Shown piece after piece: positions 36,066 to 45,304 of a DNA stretch of 64,000 bases. The DNA comes from Natronorubrum tibetense GA33. GTDB taxonomy: Archaea > Halobacteriota > Halobacteria > Halobacteriales > Natrialbaceae. The stretch is taken from NCBI RefSeq assembly GCF_000383975.1, contig NZ_KB913019.1:1-64000 (forward strand), given 5' to 3'. A program made the translations under genes and the position numbers. Position 1 is the stretch's first letter; each line of letters begins with the position of its first letter. Below the pieces are notes generated by a model. It searched no databases and had not been told where the DNA came from. It was given only the letters and a program-made list of their open reading frames with translations.

Positions 36066-37184
36066 ATGGACATCGACCGAACCGAACTGGACAGGCTCGT
36101 TGCTGCTCGGGGTGGCCCCGGCGGAGAGTATCGCGTCGCTCGCGTGTTCGAGGAGCTAATCGAGCCCCACGTCGACGAGATCTCGTGGGACGCGATGGGG
36201 AACGTGGTCGCAACGAGTTACGGCGGTGGGGAGAATGGGGACGACGGCGGCGAGAAGAACGGGGACGGCAACGAGGGGAGCGAGGAGATCATGCTCGCCG
36301 CTCACACCGACGAACTCGCGTTCCTGATCGACGGCATCACCGACGACGGGCTCTGTTCGTTCTCGATGCTCGGGGGCCACTACCGGGGCTACCTGCTCGG
36401 CCAGCACGTCCGCGTCGGCCCGGACGCCGTGCCGGGCGTCATCGGGGCGAAGCCGCGACACTTCATGAACGGCGAAGAGAAGGAGGCGCTTCCCGAGACC
36501 CTCCACATCGATCTCGGCGCGCGGAGCCGAGACGAGGTCGCGGATTTGAACGTTGAACCAGGTGATCAGGCGACCTGGGACCGCGAACTGACGGATCTCG
36601 CGAACGGCCGACTCACAGGTCGGGCGCTCGACGACCGGATCGCCCTCGCGATTCTCGTCGCCGTCGCCCGCGTCGCCGATCCCGACAGAACGGTCCACTA
36701 CGTCGCGACCGTCCAGGAGGAAGTCGGTCTCCGGGGCGCGCGCGCCGCGGTGCACGAGGTCGATCCCGACGTCGCCATCGCCCTCGAGATCTTTCCGACC
36801 GACGACTACCCCACCGACGGCGAGCGAGCGGTCGACGTCGAACTCGGCTCCGGACCCGTCGTCGAACTCGGCGACGGCACCTCGGAGTACCTCTTCGGCG
36901 GTGTCCTTGTCGACAGACAGACCCTCGAGTGGCTCAAGCGAGCCGGCGAGACCGCAGACGTTCCCCTCCAGCACGACCTCATGATCGGCGGAACGACCGA
37001 CGCCACGGAGTTTCAGAGCGCCGGGCGCGGCCGACACGCCGGCGCGATCGCCGTCCCCTGTCGGTACACCCACTCGCCCGTGGAGCTGATCGACCTCGCC
37101 GACGCGGAGGAGACCGCCGACGTACTCGCGGCCGCACTCGAGTCCCCGTTCCCCGACCGAACGGACGTTCGCGGTCGTCGGTAA
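36066..37184 (+). CDS. M42 family metallo-aminopeptidase (TET/FrvX-like), 372 aa
   Basis: Co-catalytic metal aminopeptidase. Visible are AHTDELAF (H80, D82), the bridging Asp189 in GRALDDRIA, catalytic Glu218 and Glu219 in VQEEVGLRGA, and the late His in CRYTHSPVELIDL. The protein is complete and has no signal peptide, so it trims peptides in the cytosol. An extra acidic Gly/Asn loop (about residues 52-72) interrupts strand structure near the N-terminus and looks like a haloarchaeal insertion. It is divergent from the beta-rich protein and well placed to finish peptides imported by OppABCDF. Confidence 0.9.
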   Translation: MDIDRTELDRLVAARGGPGGEYRVARVFEELIEPHVDEISWDAMGNVVATSYGGGENGDDGGEKNGDGNEGSEEIMLAAHTDELAFLIDGITDDGLCSFSMLGGHYRGYLLGQHVRVGPDAVPGVIGAKPRHFMNGEEKEALPETLHIDLGARSRDEVADLNVEPGDQATWDRELTDLANGRLTGRALDDRIALAILVAVARVADPDRTVHYVATVQEEVGLRGARAAVHEVDPDVAIALEIFPTDDYPTDGERAVDVELGSGPVVELGDGTSEYLFGGVLVDRQTLEWLKRAGETADVPLQHDLMIGGTTDATEFQSAGRGRHAGAIAVPCRYTHSPVELIDLADAEETADVLAAALESPFPDRTDVRGRR

Positions 37185-37318
37185 ACCGGTTCTCGACAGT
37201 TCACACCGCTGGAAGCGATCGATACCGTCTCGAGGAGAGCGGCGAGAAAGCGGTGACGGCTACGGCGCAGCAGCGACTACGGAGCAGCCCCAACTACTGA
37301 CAGCCACAACACCGGATC

Positions 37319-37329
37319 AAAAAGAAAAA
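37319..37329 (-). terminator. T-rich terminator downstream of aldehyde dehydrogenase
   Basis: On the minus strand GTTTTTCTTTTTG lies about 27 bp after the aldehyde dehydrogenase stop. T-runs of this kind terminate archaeal RNA polymerase without a hairpin. Confidence 0.45.
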
Positions 37330-37355
37330 CGCGGTCCCTCAGCTGTCGTCCGGGA

Positions 37356-38891
37356 CTACGAGTCGGTCGTTGTGATGTCAGCCGACAGCCCCTGGGCCAT
37401 CTCGATCTCCTTCGAGTTGTTCAGCGTCCAGGCGGTGCGTTCGGTGACGGCCTCGATAGACTCGCGGGCGCTCGGGTAGCCGTTACCGGACTTCTTCGCG
37501 CCGCCGAAGGGCAACTGGACCTCCGCGCCGATACACGGGAGGTTCGCGTACGCGAGGCCGATCTCAGCTCTGTCGCGGAATCGGTTGAGTTGCCGATAAT
37601 CCTCCGACACGATCGCTCCGGAGAGCCCGTAGGGCGTGTCGTTGTGGATCTCGAGTGCACGGTCGATGTCGCCCGAGTACTCGAGGAGGGCGACGTGCGG
37701 GCCGAAACACTCCTCTTTCAGACAGCGAAGGTCGGTGTCGTACTCGATTTCGTAGACGAACGGGCCGACCCAGTGGCCCTCCTCGTGACCGTCGGGAATT
37801 TCGCTCGCATCAAGTTCGAACCGATCGACCAGCACTTCCCCGCCTTCCTGCTGGGCCAGCTCGTTGTGCTCGCGGATCTTCTCGACGTGACCCGCCTCGA
37901 TAGCGGGACCCATGAAGGTGTCTTCCTCGAGCGGGTCACCCACCGCGACGTCCGCCGCGATCTCGACGAAGCGCGCTTTGAACTCGTCGTAGACATCCTC
38001 GTGGACGATGAGTCGCTCGGAGGAGACGCAGCGCTGGCCGGTCGTTTTGAAACTCGACATCACGGCCGCGTGGACGGCGATGTCCAGATCGGCCGCTTCG
38101 GTGACGATGATGCCGTTCTTGCCACCCATCTCGCAGGCCGCCAGTTTGCCGGGTTCGCCGCCGACTTTGCCCGCGATTTCGTGGCCGACCTCTGCCGAGC
38201 CCGTAAACTGGACCGTGTCCACACGGCCGTCCTCGACGATGGCGGCACCGGCGTCGCCGTAGCCCTGGACCAGGTTGAAGACGCCCTCGGGAATCCCGGC
38301 ATCGTCCATCATCTCGGCAACGATCTGGGCGGTCCACGGCGTCTGTTCGGCGGGTTTCCAGACGATTGTGTTGCCCTCGACCAGCGCGATGGCCATCTGC
38401 CAGAACGGAACCGCGACGGGGAAGTTCCACGGCGTGATACAGCCGACGACGCCGCGGGGCTTGCGGCGCATGTAGGCGTCCTTCGAGGCGACTTCGCTCG
38501 GGACGACATCGCCGTGAGGGTGGCGGGCGTTCGCGGCGGCCCACTCGACCATATGCCAGGCTTCGGTCACCTCAGCCTTGCCTTCGGAGATCTCCTTCCC
38601 GCACTCTTTCGAGACGATCGCGCCGAGTTCCTCGTGGCGATCCCGCAGTTCGTGGTAGATCTCCCAGAGGTACTCCGCGCGGTCGATATAGGACAGGTCG
38701 CGCCACTCCTCGAAGGCGTCCTCAGCCGCCTCGAGGGCGGCGTCGACGTCGTCGGCCGTCCCGCGCCGGAACGTCTCGAGCGTCTCGCCCGTCGCGGGAT
38801 TTTCGCTCGAGAACGTTTCGGACCCGTTCCCGTCGATCCACTCACCGTCGATGTAGTGGAGACAGTCTCCACTGGTAGCCGATTGGCTCAC
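37356..38891 (-). CDS. NAD(P)-dependent aldehyde dehydrogenase (511 aa)
   Basis: Complete ALDH: cofactor-binding TPWNFPVAVPFWQ and WKPAEQTPWTA, QFTGSAEVGHEIA, catalytic Glu254 in CEMGGKNG and nucleophile Cys288 in TTGQRCVSSER, then the PFGGAKKSGNG C-terminal motif. The start is taken as GTG 38891 (VSQSATSGDCLHYIDGEW), which sits where ALDH similarity begins; ATG 38951 would add 20 unlikely residues. The insertion EIPDGHEEGHWVGPFVYE and the ending resemble aminoadipate/piperidine-6-carboxylate-type dehydrogenases, which would suit lysine breakdown, but substrate is not assignable from sequence alone. Confidence 0.88.
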   Translation of the reverse strand: MSQSATSGDCLHYIDGEWIDGNGSETFSSENPATGETLETFRRGTADDVDAALEAAEDAFEEWRDLSYIDRAEYLWEIYHELRDRHEELGAIVSKECGKEISEGKAEVTEAWHMVEWAAANARHPHGDVVPSEVASKDAYMRRKPRGVVGCITPWNFPVAVPFWQMAIALVEGNTIVWKPAEQTPWTAQIVAEMMDDAGIPEGVFNLVQGYGDAGAAIVEDGRVDTVQFTGSAEVGHEIAGKVGGEPGKLAACEMGGKNGIIVTEAADLDIAVHAAVMSSFKTTGQRCVSSERLIVHEDVYDEFKARFVEIAADVAVGDPLEEDTFMGPAIEAGHVEKIREHNELAQQEGGEVLVDRFELDASEIPDGHEEGHWVGPFVYEIEYDTDLRCLKEECFGPHVALLEYSGDIDRALEIHNDTPYGLSGAIVSEDYRQLNRFRDRAEIGLAYANLPCIGAEVQLPFGGAKKSGNGYPSARESIEAVTERTAWTLNNSKEIEMAQGLSADITTTDS

Positions 38892-39366
38892 ACCGTCCAC
38901 TCCTGTCGATAGAGTATAATGGTTCCTCTTTCGGGACCGACCGAACGTCACAGTGACCGAAAATAGTTCGCGACAGAGAGAACCGTTTGGGATACGTGAC
39001 TCGGCGAGTTCTCGCGTCCTGTGTATGCCCTAGTTCCCACCGTGGTTCAGAAATGACACAGTCAATTTCTTGAGCGTTACCCCCACTGAATCGGCATAGC
39101 GAAGCCTTAAAGAAGTGAAATTCGTCAAAAGTCCTCGTTTGTCGAATACTACGTTCGCCACAGAATAGATCCAGATACAGTAATATTATACGCTTCTCCC
39201 ACGTTTGATGGGACACCCAGGTTTGTTTGATGAACCGCTTCGAGATCAGTCGTCCGAGAAGCGAAGATTTTCGAACAGTCCCGAGACACTCGGCCTGCTC
39301 CGCCTGTAGATTCCCACAACGCACCGAAACACACAAGTCATTATCGCGATAATCATTATTCAGAGT
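38892..39366. other. Intergenic interval with 14-bp palindrome
   Basis: No gene is supported here. ATTATCGCGATAAT at 39340-39353 is a perfect 14-bp palindrome just 13 bp before ATG 39367 and overlaps the expected transcription start of the ATPase gene. The remainder contains the aldehyde dehydrogenase promoter region and is otherwise unassigned. Confidence 0.5.
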
Positions 39367-40758
39367 ATGACCTTCTACGACCGGGACGACGAACTCGCGG
39401 CACTGGAGACGGCCGGTGACTCACCCGGTCACGATTTCTACGTCGTCTACGGGCGACGTCGCGTCGGAAAGACGGAACTTCTCAAAGAATTCTGCGCCGA
39501 TCGCCCACATATCTATTTCCTCGCGGCTCAGGAAGCTGAACACCGTCAACGGGAGAAGTTCGTCGAGCAAATCGCCGACAGTTTCGGCGACCGCGTCCCG
39601 CGCATCGACGGCTGGGATGACGCCTTCGAGTATCTCGGAGACCGGCTCGATTCGGAACACCGCATCGTCGTCATCGACGAGTTTCCCTATCTGGTCGAAG
39701 CGAACGACTCGGTGCCGTCGTACGTCCAGGCGTTCGTCGACGAACAGCTCCGAAACACCGACTCCATGCTCGTGCTCTGTGGCTCGAGTGTGAGCACGAT
39801 GGAATCCGAGGTGCTCGGCCACGAAAGTCCGTTGTACGGCCGTCGAACGGGCCAGATCGATCTCCAGCCGTTCTCGTTTCGACAGGCACGAGATGTCATT
39901 TCGTACGACATCAAAGAGGCAATACGGTCGTACTCGGTCACCGGTGGGACGCCGATGTACCTCACGCTCTTCGATTACGATCAGTCGCTCGCTGAGAACA
40001 TCCAGAGACGGATCCTCTCGCCGACGGCCGTCCTCTACAACGAGCCGGAGTTCCTGTTGCGCACCGAGTTGCGAAATCCCGCGCGATACATGAGCATCCT
40101 CGAGGCGGTTGCACTGGGCCACACGACGCCGAACGAGATTTCGGGGGCTACGGGGATCGACCCGGGGCCGCTGTCGAAGTATCTGCAGACCCTCCGTCGA
40201 CTCCGGCTCATCGATCGCGAGGTTCCGGTCACCGCATCCGGAAAGAAGTCCAAACGGTCCCAGTATCGCGTCGCCGACGAGTTCCTGCGCTTCTGGTTCC
40301 GATACGTCGAGCCGAACCGCTCCAGTATCGAAGAAGCACCGAGCATCGTTTTCGACGGAACTATCAAACCCGATCTCCCCTCCCACGTCGCAACCACGTT
40401 CGAGGACATCTGCCAGGAGGGAATCTGGGAAGCGATCCGACGCGGTGACATCGATCCGTACTCCGAAGTCGGCCGATGGTGGTACGGCGAAGAGGAAGTC
40501 GATATCGTCGGCCTCGCGCCCGACGACGATCGAATCCTGCTCGCGGAGTGTAAGTGGACCGCCGAACCCGTCGGATGCTCGCTCGTCGAGAGCCTTCGAA
40601 CGAAGGCCGAAAGCGTCCGGTGGGGGTCGGGGACGCGGGAAGAACAGTTCGCCCTCTTCTCGAAAAGCGGGTTCGTCGATGGACTCGACGACGAAGTCGG
40701 CGATAACTGGTCGCTCGTTACGCTCGAGGATCTCGAGGCGTTCCTTGCAGCCCCGTAG
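39367..40758 (+). CDS. Archaeal AAA+ ATPase with C-terminal DUF234 (nuclease-like) domain, 463 aa
   Basis: The N-terminal archaeal-ATPase domain (about residues 1-220) has FYDRDDELAAL, Walker A VYGRRRVGKTELLKEF, Walker B RIVVIDEFPYL and sensor LVLCGSSVSTME. A winged-HTH region (about 240-310: PNEISGATGIDPGPLSKYLQTLRRLRLIDRE) follows, then DUF234, with EEEVDIVGLAPDDDRILLAECKW resembling the D...ExK restriction-endonuclease-type core. Such STAND-like ATPases are frequent in archaea and of unknown role, possibly defence or mobile-element biology. It is monocistronic, preceded by a perfect palindrome that may be an operator. Confidence 0.9.
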   Translation: MTFYDRDDELAALETAGDSPGHDFYVVYGRRRVGKTELLKEFCADRPHIYFLAAQEAEHRQREKFVEQIADSFGDRVPRIDGWDDAFEYLGDRLDSEHRIVVIDEFPYLVEANDSVPSYVQAFVDEQLRNTDSMLVLCGSSVSTMESEVLGHESPLYGRRTGQIDLQPFSFRQARDVISYDIKEAIRSYSVTGGTPMYLTLFDYDQSLAENIQRRILSPTAVLYNEPEFLLRTELRNPARYMSILEAVALGHTTPNEISGATGIDPGPLSKYLQTLRRLRLIDREVPVTASGKKSKRSQYRVADEFLRFWFRYVEPNRSSIEEAPSIVFDGTIKPDLPSHVATTFEDICQEGIWEAIRRGDIDPYSEVGRWWYGEEEVDIVGLAPDDDRILLAECKWTAEPVGCSLVESLRTKAESVRWGSGTREEQFALFSKSGFVDGLDDEVGDNWSLVTLEDLEAFLAAP

Positions 40759-40790
40759 AGACTGCCGTTTCGAGGAGCGCTCACACGCGC

Positions 40791-41963
40791 TCAACTCGGC
40801 AGACGTCCCGTTCGCTCGAGGACGACGAGACCGAGAGTCGTCGCCCCGAGGAAGAGCGCGGCACCGATGAACACCGCGTCGTAGGAGTAGCCGCCTTCGA
40901 TGAAGACGCCCAGAACGAACGAGCCGAGCGCCTGCGTGAGCATCCACATGGAACTGAACACGGCGTAGGCGCTCCCCCGCGTCGAGTCCGGGAGCGTATC
41001 GAGGAGGAACGTATCCGTCGCCGGAAACAGCGCGTGGATGACAAAGCCGATGACCCCCGACATCACGATCAGTCCGAAGAGCCCGTTCACGGTCGTCAAC
41101 ACGAGCAAGGTCCCGGCGAACGTCCCGACGATGCCGAGCAGGTACGGAACGCGCGGCAGCCTATCAGCCAGGTCGCCGCCGAAGTAAAACGCGGGAATGC
41201 CGGCTGCGAAGACGATCGTCAACATCAGTCCGGAGGCTCGAGGCGAGAGCCCCTTCGACTGCATGTACAGCTCGTAGAAGTTGAACACGCCCTGCCAGAT
41301 GAACGACGCGATGCCGACGATCGCCAGTGCGGTCACGATGATCCGCCACTCCGACAGCGCGCCGGCGACGAAGTTTCGATCCTCGATCCCCGCCCGCGGC
41401 AGTTCGGTCCGTGTCGCGGCGAGTCCCGTGTATCCCGTCACCACCGCCGCACCGACGGCGATCGCCCACAGCGAGAGTCGCCAGTCGACGAGGAGCGTAA
41501 GCACCACGAGCGGAGCGGCGATCACTGCGGCGATCTGACTGGCGGCGCCGTGAATACCGATCACGTGCCCGACGCGGTCCGGGTACAGCTCGCTCAAAAA
41601 TGGGTTCGCCGAGACGAAGTAGACGCCGGAGGCGATGCCCATCAGGAAGGCACCGACCATGAGGTGGCGAACCGATGTCGCGGTCGCGGCGAACCCGGCA
41701 GAGACCGTGAGAATCGCTCCGGACCCGATCACGACGGAGTGTCTGGGAACCTTCGTCAGGAGCCACCCGGTCGGTAAGCGGGGGGCCGCACTCCCGACCC
41801 ACGCGAGCGTAACGAGGAGTCCGGCGGTCGCCTCACCGATCGTGAACTCCGCGATGATGACGTCCAGCAGCGGTGCGAAGATGATTCTAGCGAGATTGAG
41901 GAGAAAGACCAGCCCACAGAGGGAGGCGAACAGTCGAGATCGAGACACGGTCACTCTTCCCAA
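40791..41963 (-). CDS. MFS transporter (390 aa)
   Basis: Twelve hydrophobic segments and MFS loops (TGWLLTKVPRHSVVIGSGAIL; GGDLADRLPRVPYLLG between helices 8 and 9). N-terminal helix FASLCGLVFLLNLARIIFAPL. The substrate is unknown. It is in tandem with a second MFS gene upstream on the same strand (64 bp gap) and convergent with the ATPase gene. Confidence 0.88.
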   Translation of the reverse strand: MGRVTVSRSRLFASLCGLVFLLNLARIIFAPLLDVIIAEFTIGEATAGLLVTLAWVGSAAPRLPTGWLLTKVPRHSVVIGSGAILTVSAGFAATATSVRHLMVGAFLMGIASGVYFVSANPFLSELYPDRVGHVIGIHGAASQIAAVIAAPLVVLTLLVDWRLSLWAIAVGAAVVTGYTGLAATRTELPRAGIEDRNFVAGALSEWRIIVTALAIVGIASFIWQGVFNFYELYMQSKGLSPRASGLMLTIVFAAGIPAFYFGGDLADRLPRVPYLLGIVGTFAGTLLVLTTVNGLFGLIVMSGVIGFVIHALFPATDTFLLDTLPDSTRGSAYAVFSSMWMLTQALGSFVLGVFIEGGYSYDAVFIGAALFLGATTLGLVVLERTGRLPS

Positions 41964-42027
41964 CAGGAGGTCTCAAGGCTTCCGAAATCGAATCGGTACG
42001 GATCGGGTATCCCCGACGGACTGCCTG

Positions 42028-43200
42028 TCAGTAGCCGAGCTCGAGCAGCCGGTTGCCGGCGAGGGCGGCGAACGTGATCGAGAACAGAACGGCGAGTATC
42101 AGAAACGACGTACCCCACCCGAACAGGTCCGCGAACAGCCCCGCGCCGACCGAGCCGGCCGAGCCCACGACGGTGTAGACCGTCCGCACGAGTCCGAAGC
42201 CCGAACCGCGTTCGGCGTGGCCGAGTTCGTCGAGAAATCGTGGATCGAGTGCCGCAAAGAAACTCGAGCCAAACCCAGCGAGAATCACGGAGGCACCGAT
42301 CACGACTGTACTCGCGCCCGCGACCAGCCCGAACAGGCCGATCGCCCCGCCGAGCATCGACGCCCCAATCGCGAGGTCGCGGCCGTACCGATCGGAAAAC
42401 TCGCCCAACACGAACTGCCCCACGGTTCTCACGACGAAAAACGCCGAGAAGGCCACACCGGCCTGGGTCGCCGAGTAGCGGTGGTGGTCCACGAGAAACG
42501 TCGGCAGAAACGTGAGCAGTCCCTGCACGATGAACGTCCCCAGCATGGCGATCACGAGCGTGAACGCGATCGATGGTCTCGAGACGAGTTCGACTACGGC
42601 GTCGAGTTCGAACCGCTCGCGCATCGGCTGTTCCGGCCGTCGCGGCTCGGTCGACCTAACCCGCCAGGCGAACAGCGCGAACACCGGCAGTCCGACGAGG
42701 AGCGCGAGCGCCACCGCCGGTCGCCAGCCGAACCGAACGCCGATCCACGCCGCCACGACGGGGGCGACCAGCCCGGCAAGCGGGCCACCCATCGAGTGGA
42801 TGCCGACGGCTCGTCCCAGTTCGTCGTACGTCCGCGACAGCAGCGTCACCGCAACGGTGTAGTGCAGCCCTGCGACCAGTCCGAGGAGAATGGCGAAGAC
42901 GACGAACGCGGCGAACACGGGTGCGAACGCGAGCAACAGACTGGCAGCCGCCGTGCCGCCGACGGCCACGAGTATGACCCGCTTTTCGCCGAATCGGTCA
43001 CCGAGGACGCCGCTGGGGAACTGCGAGAGCCCGTAGGCGAGCCACATGCCCGACAGCGCGAACCCGATTTGCGTATTAGTGACGTCGAAGTCGTCGGCGA
43101 TGAACGGGATGACCGGGCTGATCGCCATTCGTGCGAAGTAGGTGACAAAGAACGCGAGGAGACACAACGCGAGAACCGTCGTCCGATAGTGCCAGCGCAT
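42028..43200 (-). CDS. MFS transporter (390 aa), organic-acid/nitrate-like type
   Basis: Twelve predicted helices. MFS signature SQFPSGVLGDRFGEKRVILVAVG between helices 2 and 3, and QFVLGEFSDRYGRDLAIGASM in the second half. It differs clearly from the neighbouring MFS protein. It is divergent from the CoA-transferase genes (239-bp shared interval), so it may import the acid that the CoA-transferase activates; this is an inference. Confidence 0.88.
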   Translation of the reverse strand: MRWHYRTTVLALCLLAFFVTYFARMAISPVIPFIADDFDVTNTQIGFALSGMWLAYGLSQFPSGVLGDRFGEKRVILVAVGGTAAASLLLAFAPVFAAFVVFAILLGLVAGLHYTVAVTLLSRTYDELGRAVGIHSMGGPLAGLVAPVVAAWIGVRFGWRPAVALALLVGLPVFALFAWRVRSTEPRRPEQPMRERFELDAVVELVSRPSIAFTLVIAMLGTFIVQGLLTFLPTFLVDHHRYSATQAGVAFSAFFVVRTVGQFVLGEFSDRYGRDLAIGASMLGGAIGLFGLVAGASTVVIGASVILAGFGSSFFAALDPRFLDELGHAERGSGFGLVRTVYTVVGSAGSVGAGLFADLFGWGTSFLILAVLFSITFAALAGNRLLELGY

Positions 43201-43439
43201 TCAAGCTCTACTGATCGGGTAGCCAATAGGTGCGGATATACGTGATGAAAGCGGCCGGAAGCGGACCGTTCGCTCTGGGAAGAGAACGGGGTATCGTCAG
43301 TGTCGGCGTCGAACCGCTCTCTCACCCGCTTCACCGCAAAGACTATAATGGGACCCAATATTGTTTTTGGTACAAATGTATGACCCTAAGTTTGGTCTAA
43401 GAGCAATAAATAGTGCCCATAGTGAGAGGGTGAGCAATA

Positions 43440-44363
43440 GTGACTGACGGTGCGAATCAGACGATAGAGATGCGAACGGCGATCGATCGCGCCGTTGACG
43501 ACGGTGATTCGGTCTATCTCGCAGGGTTTACACACCTGATCCCCTTCGCGGCGGGTCACGAAATCGTCCGTCAGGGATACACCGATCTCCACCTGATCCG
43601 AGCGACGCCCGACCTGATCTACGATCAGCTGATCGCCGCTGGGTGTGCGTCCGAAGTGACGTTCTCGTGGGCCGGAAACCCCGGCGTGGGGAGCTTACGA
43701 GCCTTCCGACGGGCGGTCGAAGCAGACATCCCAAGACCGATCGAGATCAACGAGTACACCCACTTCGGCCTGACGGCACGGCTCGCGGCGGGTGCACGCG
43801 GGCTCCCGTACATGCCGGTCCGAACGTTTGCTGGATCGGACCTTCCGGAGTATACGGACGATGTCCGTACGGTCGAGAATCCGTTCGGCGACGACGAACT
43901 GTACGCCGTCCCCCCGCTATGTCCGGACGTCGCCGTCGTTCGGGCCCAGCGCAGCGACGCGGACGGCAACGCACACGTGTGGGGAATACAAGGCGAAATT
44001 CCCGAGGTCGCACTCGCCGCCGATACCGTGGTGCTGAGTGTCGAAGAAATCGTCGAAGAACAGGTCATTCGGAGCGATCCGAACCGGACCGTCGTGCCCG
44101 GATCGGCAGTCGACTACGTCGTCGAGGAGCCGTACGGCTCTCATCCGTCGTACGCACAGGGGTACTACGACCGGGACAACGAGGCCTATCTGGAGTGGAA
44201 CGAGGTCTCGGAGTCGCAGGCTCGAATCGAAGCGTGGCTCGAGGAGTGGGTGCACGGCGTCGACGATCGGACGGCCTACGTCGAGAAACTCGACAGCAGC
44301 CGACTGCTCGATCTGCAACCGAACACCGAGTACGCGACACCGATCGACATGGGGCGATACTGA
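43440..44363 (+). CDS. CoA-transferase subunit A (GctA/3-oxoacid type)
   Basis: The 307-aa alpha subunit of a two-component CoA-transferase. Gly-rich VYLAGFTHLIPFAAGHEIVRQG, the FSWAGNPGVGSLRAFRRAV region and the conserved DVAVVRAQRSDADGNAHVWG segment are typical. The start is GTG 43440. Its stop overlaps the next gene's ATG by one base. The pair moves CoA between acyl-CoA and a free carboxylic acid; glutaconate-like and 3-oxoadipate-like acids are handled by relatives. Confidence 0.88.
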   Translation: MTDGANQTIEMRTAIDRAVDDGDSVYLAGFTHLIPFAAGHEIVRQGYTDLHLIRATPDLIYDQLIAAGCASEVTFSWAGNPGVGSLRAFRRAVEADIPRPIEINEYTHFGLTARLAAGARGLPYMPVRTFAGSDLPEYTDDVRTVENPFGDDELYAVPPLCPDVAVVRAQRSDADGNAHVWGIQGEIPEVALAADTVVLSVEEIVEEQVIRSDPNRTVVPGSAVDYVVEEPYGSHPSYAQGYYDRDNEAYLEWNEVSESQARIEAWLEEWVHGVDDRTAYVEKLDSSRLLDLQPNTEYATPIDMGRY

Positions 44364-45184
44364 TGACGGAAGACCGAACAACCGACGAGACCGACGGCGG
44401 CGCGGACGAGCGAGCCGGCGAATCCGACCTCGAGTACACCGCGACGGAACTCATGGTCACGACCGCGGCCAGAGAACTCCGCGACGACGAGTCTGTGCTC
44501 GTCGGCGTCGGCGTGCCGAACCTCGCCTGCAACCTGGCGAAACGAACGCATGCCCCGGACCTCCGGATGATCTACGAGTCGGGGACGATCGACTCCGACC
44601 CGTCCTCGCTACCGCTATCGATCGGCGATCCAGTCCTCGCGACCGGTGCCGTCGGCGTCGTACCAATGTTCGAGGGATTCAGCAAGTACCTGCAGGCCGG
44701 CCGGATCGACGTCGGATTCCTCGGCGGCGCACAGATCGACCGGCGAGGCAATATCAACTCGACGGTCATCGGCGACTACGAGGATCCGACGGTTCGACTG
44801 CCGGGCAGCGGCGGTGCCTGCGAAATCGCCAGTAACGCCCACCGAACGCTGGTCATCACGCCTCACCAGAAGCGACGGTTCCCCGAGGAGGTCGACTTCG
44901 TCACCAGTCCCGGCTACGTCGGCGGGCGGGAGGGCCGCGAAGAACTCGGCCTCCGCGGCGGGCCGGAAGCGATCATTACCGATCTGGCGGTTATGCGGTT
45001 CGACGAGGCCGGCGAGCTGTACGTCGATACTCTCCACCCGGACGTGTCGCGTGAAGACGTACAGGAGGCCACGGGTTGGGACCTCGCGTTTGCAGACGAC
45101 GTCGGAACGACATCGATACCCACGGCGGAGGAGCTTCGACTCCTCCGCGAGGACCTAGATCCGGAAGGCGTCTACCTCGAGTAA
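44363..45184 (+). CDS. CoA-transferase subunit B (GctB type), 273 aa
   Basis: Beta subunit: an acidic N-terminal leader of about 22 residues, then LMVTTAARELRDDESVLVGVGVPNLACNLAKRTHAPDL, the IYESGTIDSDP segment in the place of the acyl-glutamyl nucleophile loop, GFLGGAQIDRRGNINSTVIG and the glycine-rich GSGGACEIASNA. It forms a heteromer with the preceding subunit. An aminotransferase converges on it from the other side. Confidence 0.88.
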   Translation: MTEDRTTDETDGGADERAGESDLEYTATELMVTTAARELRDDESVLVGVGVPNLACNLAKRTHAPDLRMIYESGTIDSDPSSLPLSIGDPVLATGAVGVVPMFEGFSKYLQAGRIDVGFLGGAQIDRRGNINSTVIGDYEDPTVRLPGSGGACEIASNAHRTLVITPHQKRRFPEEVDFVTSPGYVGGREGREELGLRGGPEAIITDLAVMRFDEAGELYVDTLHPDVSREDVQEATGWDLAFADDVGTTSIPTAEELRLLREDLDPEGVYLE

Positions 45185-45304
45185 CGCGGCTCTCTTTCTC
45201 GACCGGCCTCCTCGTGGACGTTTCCATCACCCGCCATCGGCCAATTGACGTCTCGTGAGGAATCGCTCGAAAACGAGTCTCCGTGACGACGTCCCGACGA
45301 CGGG

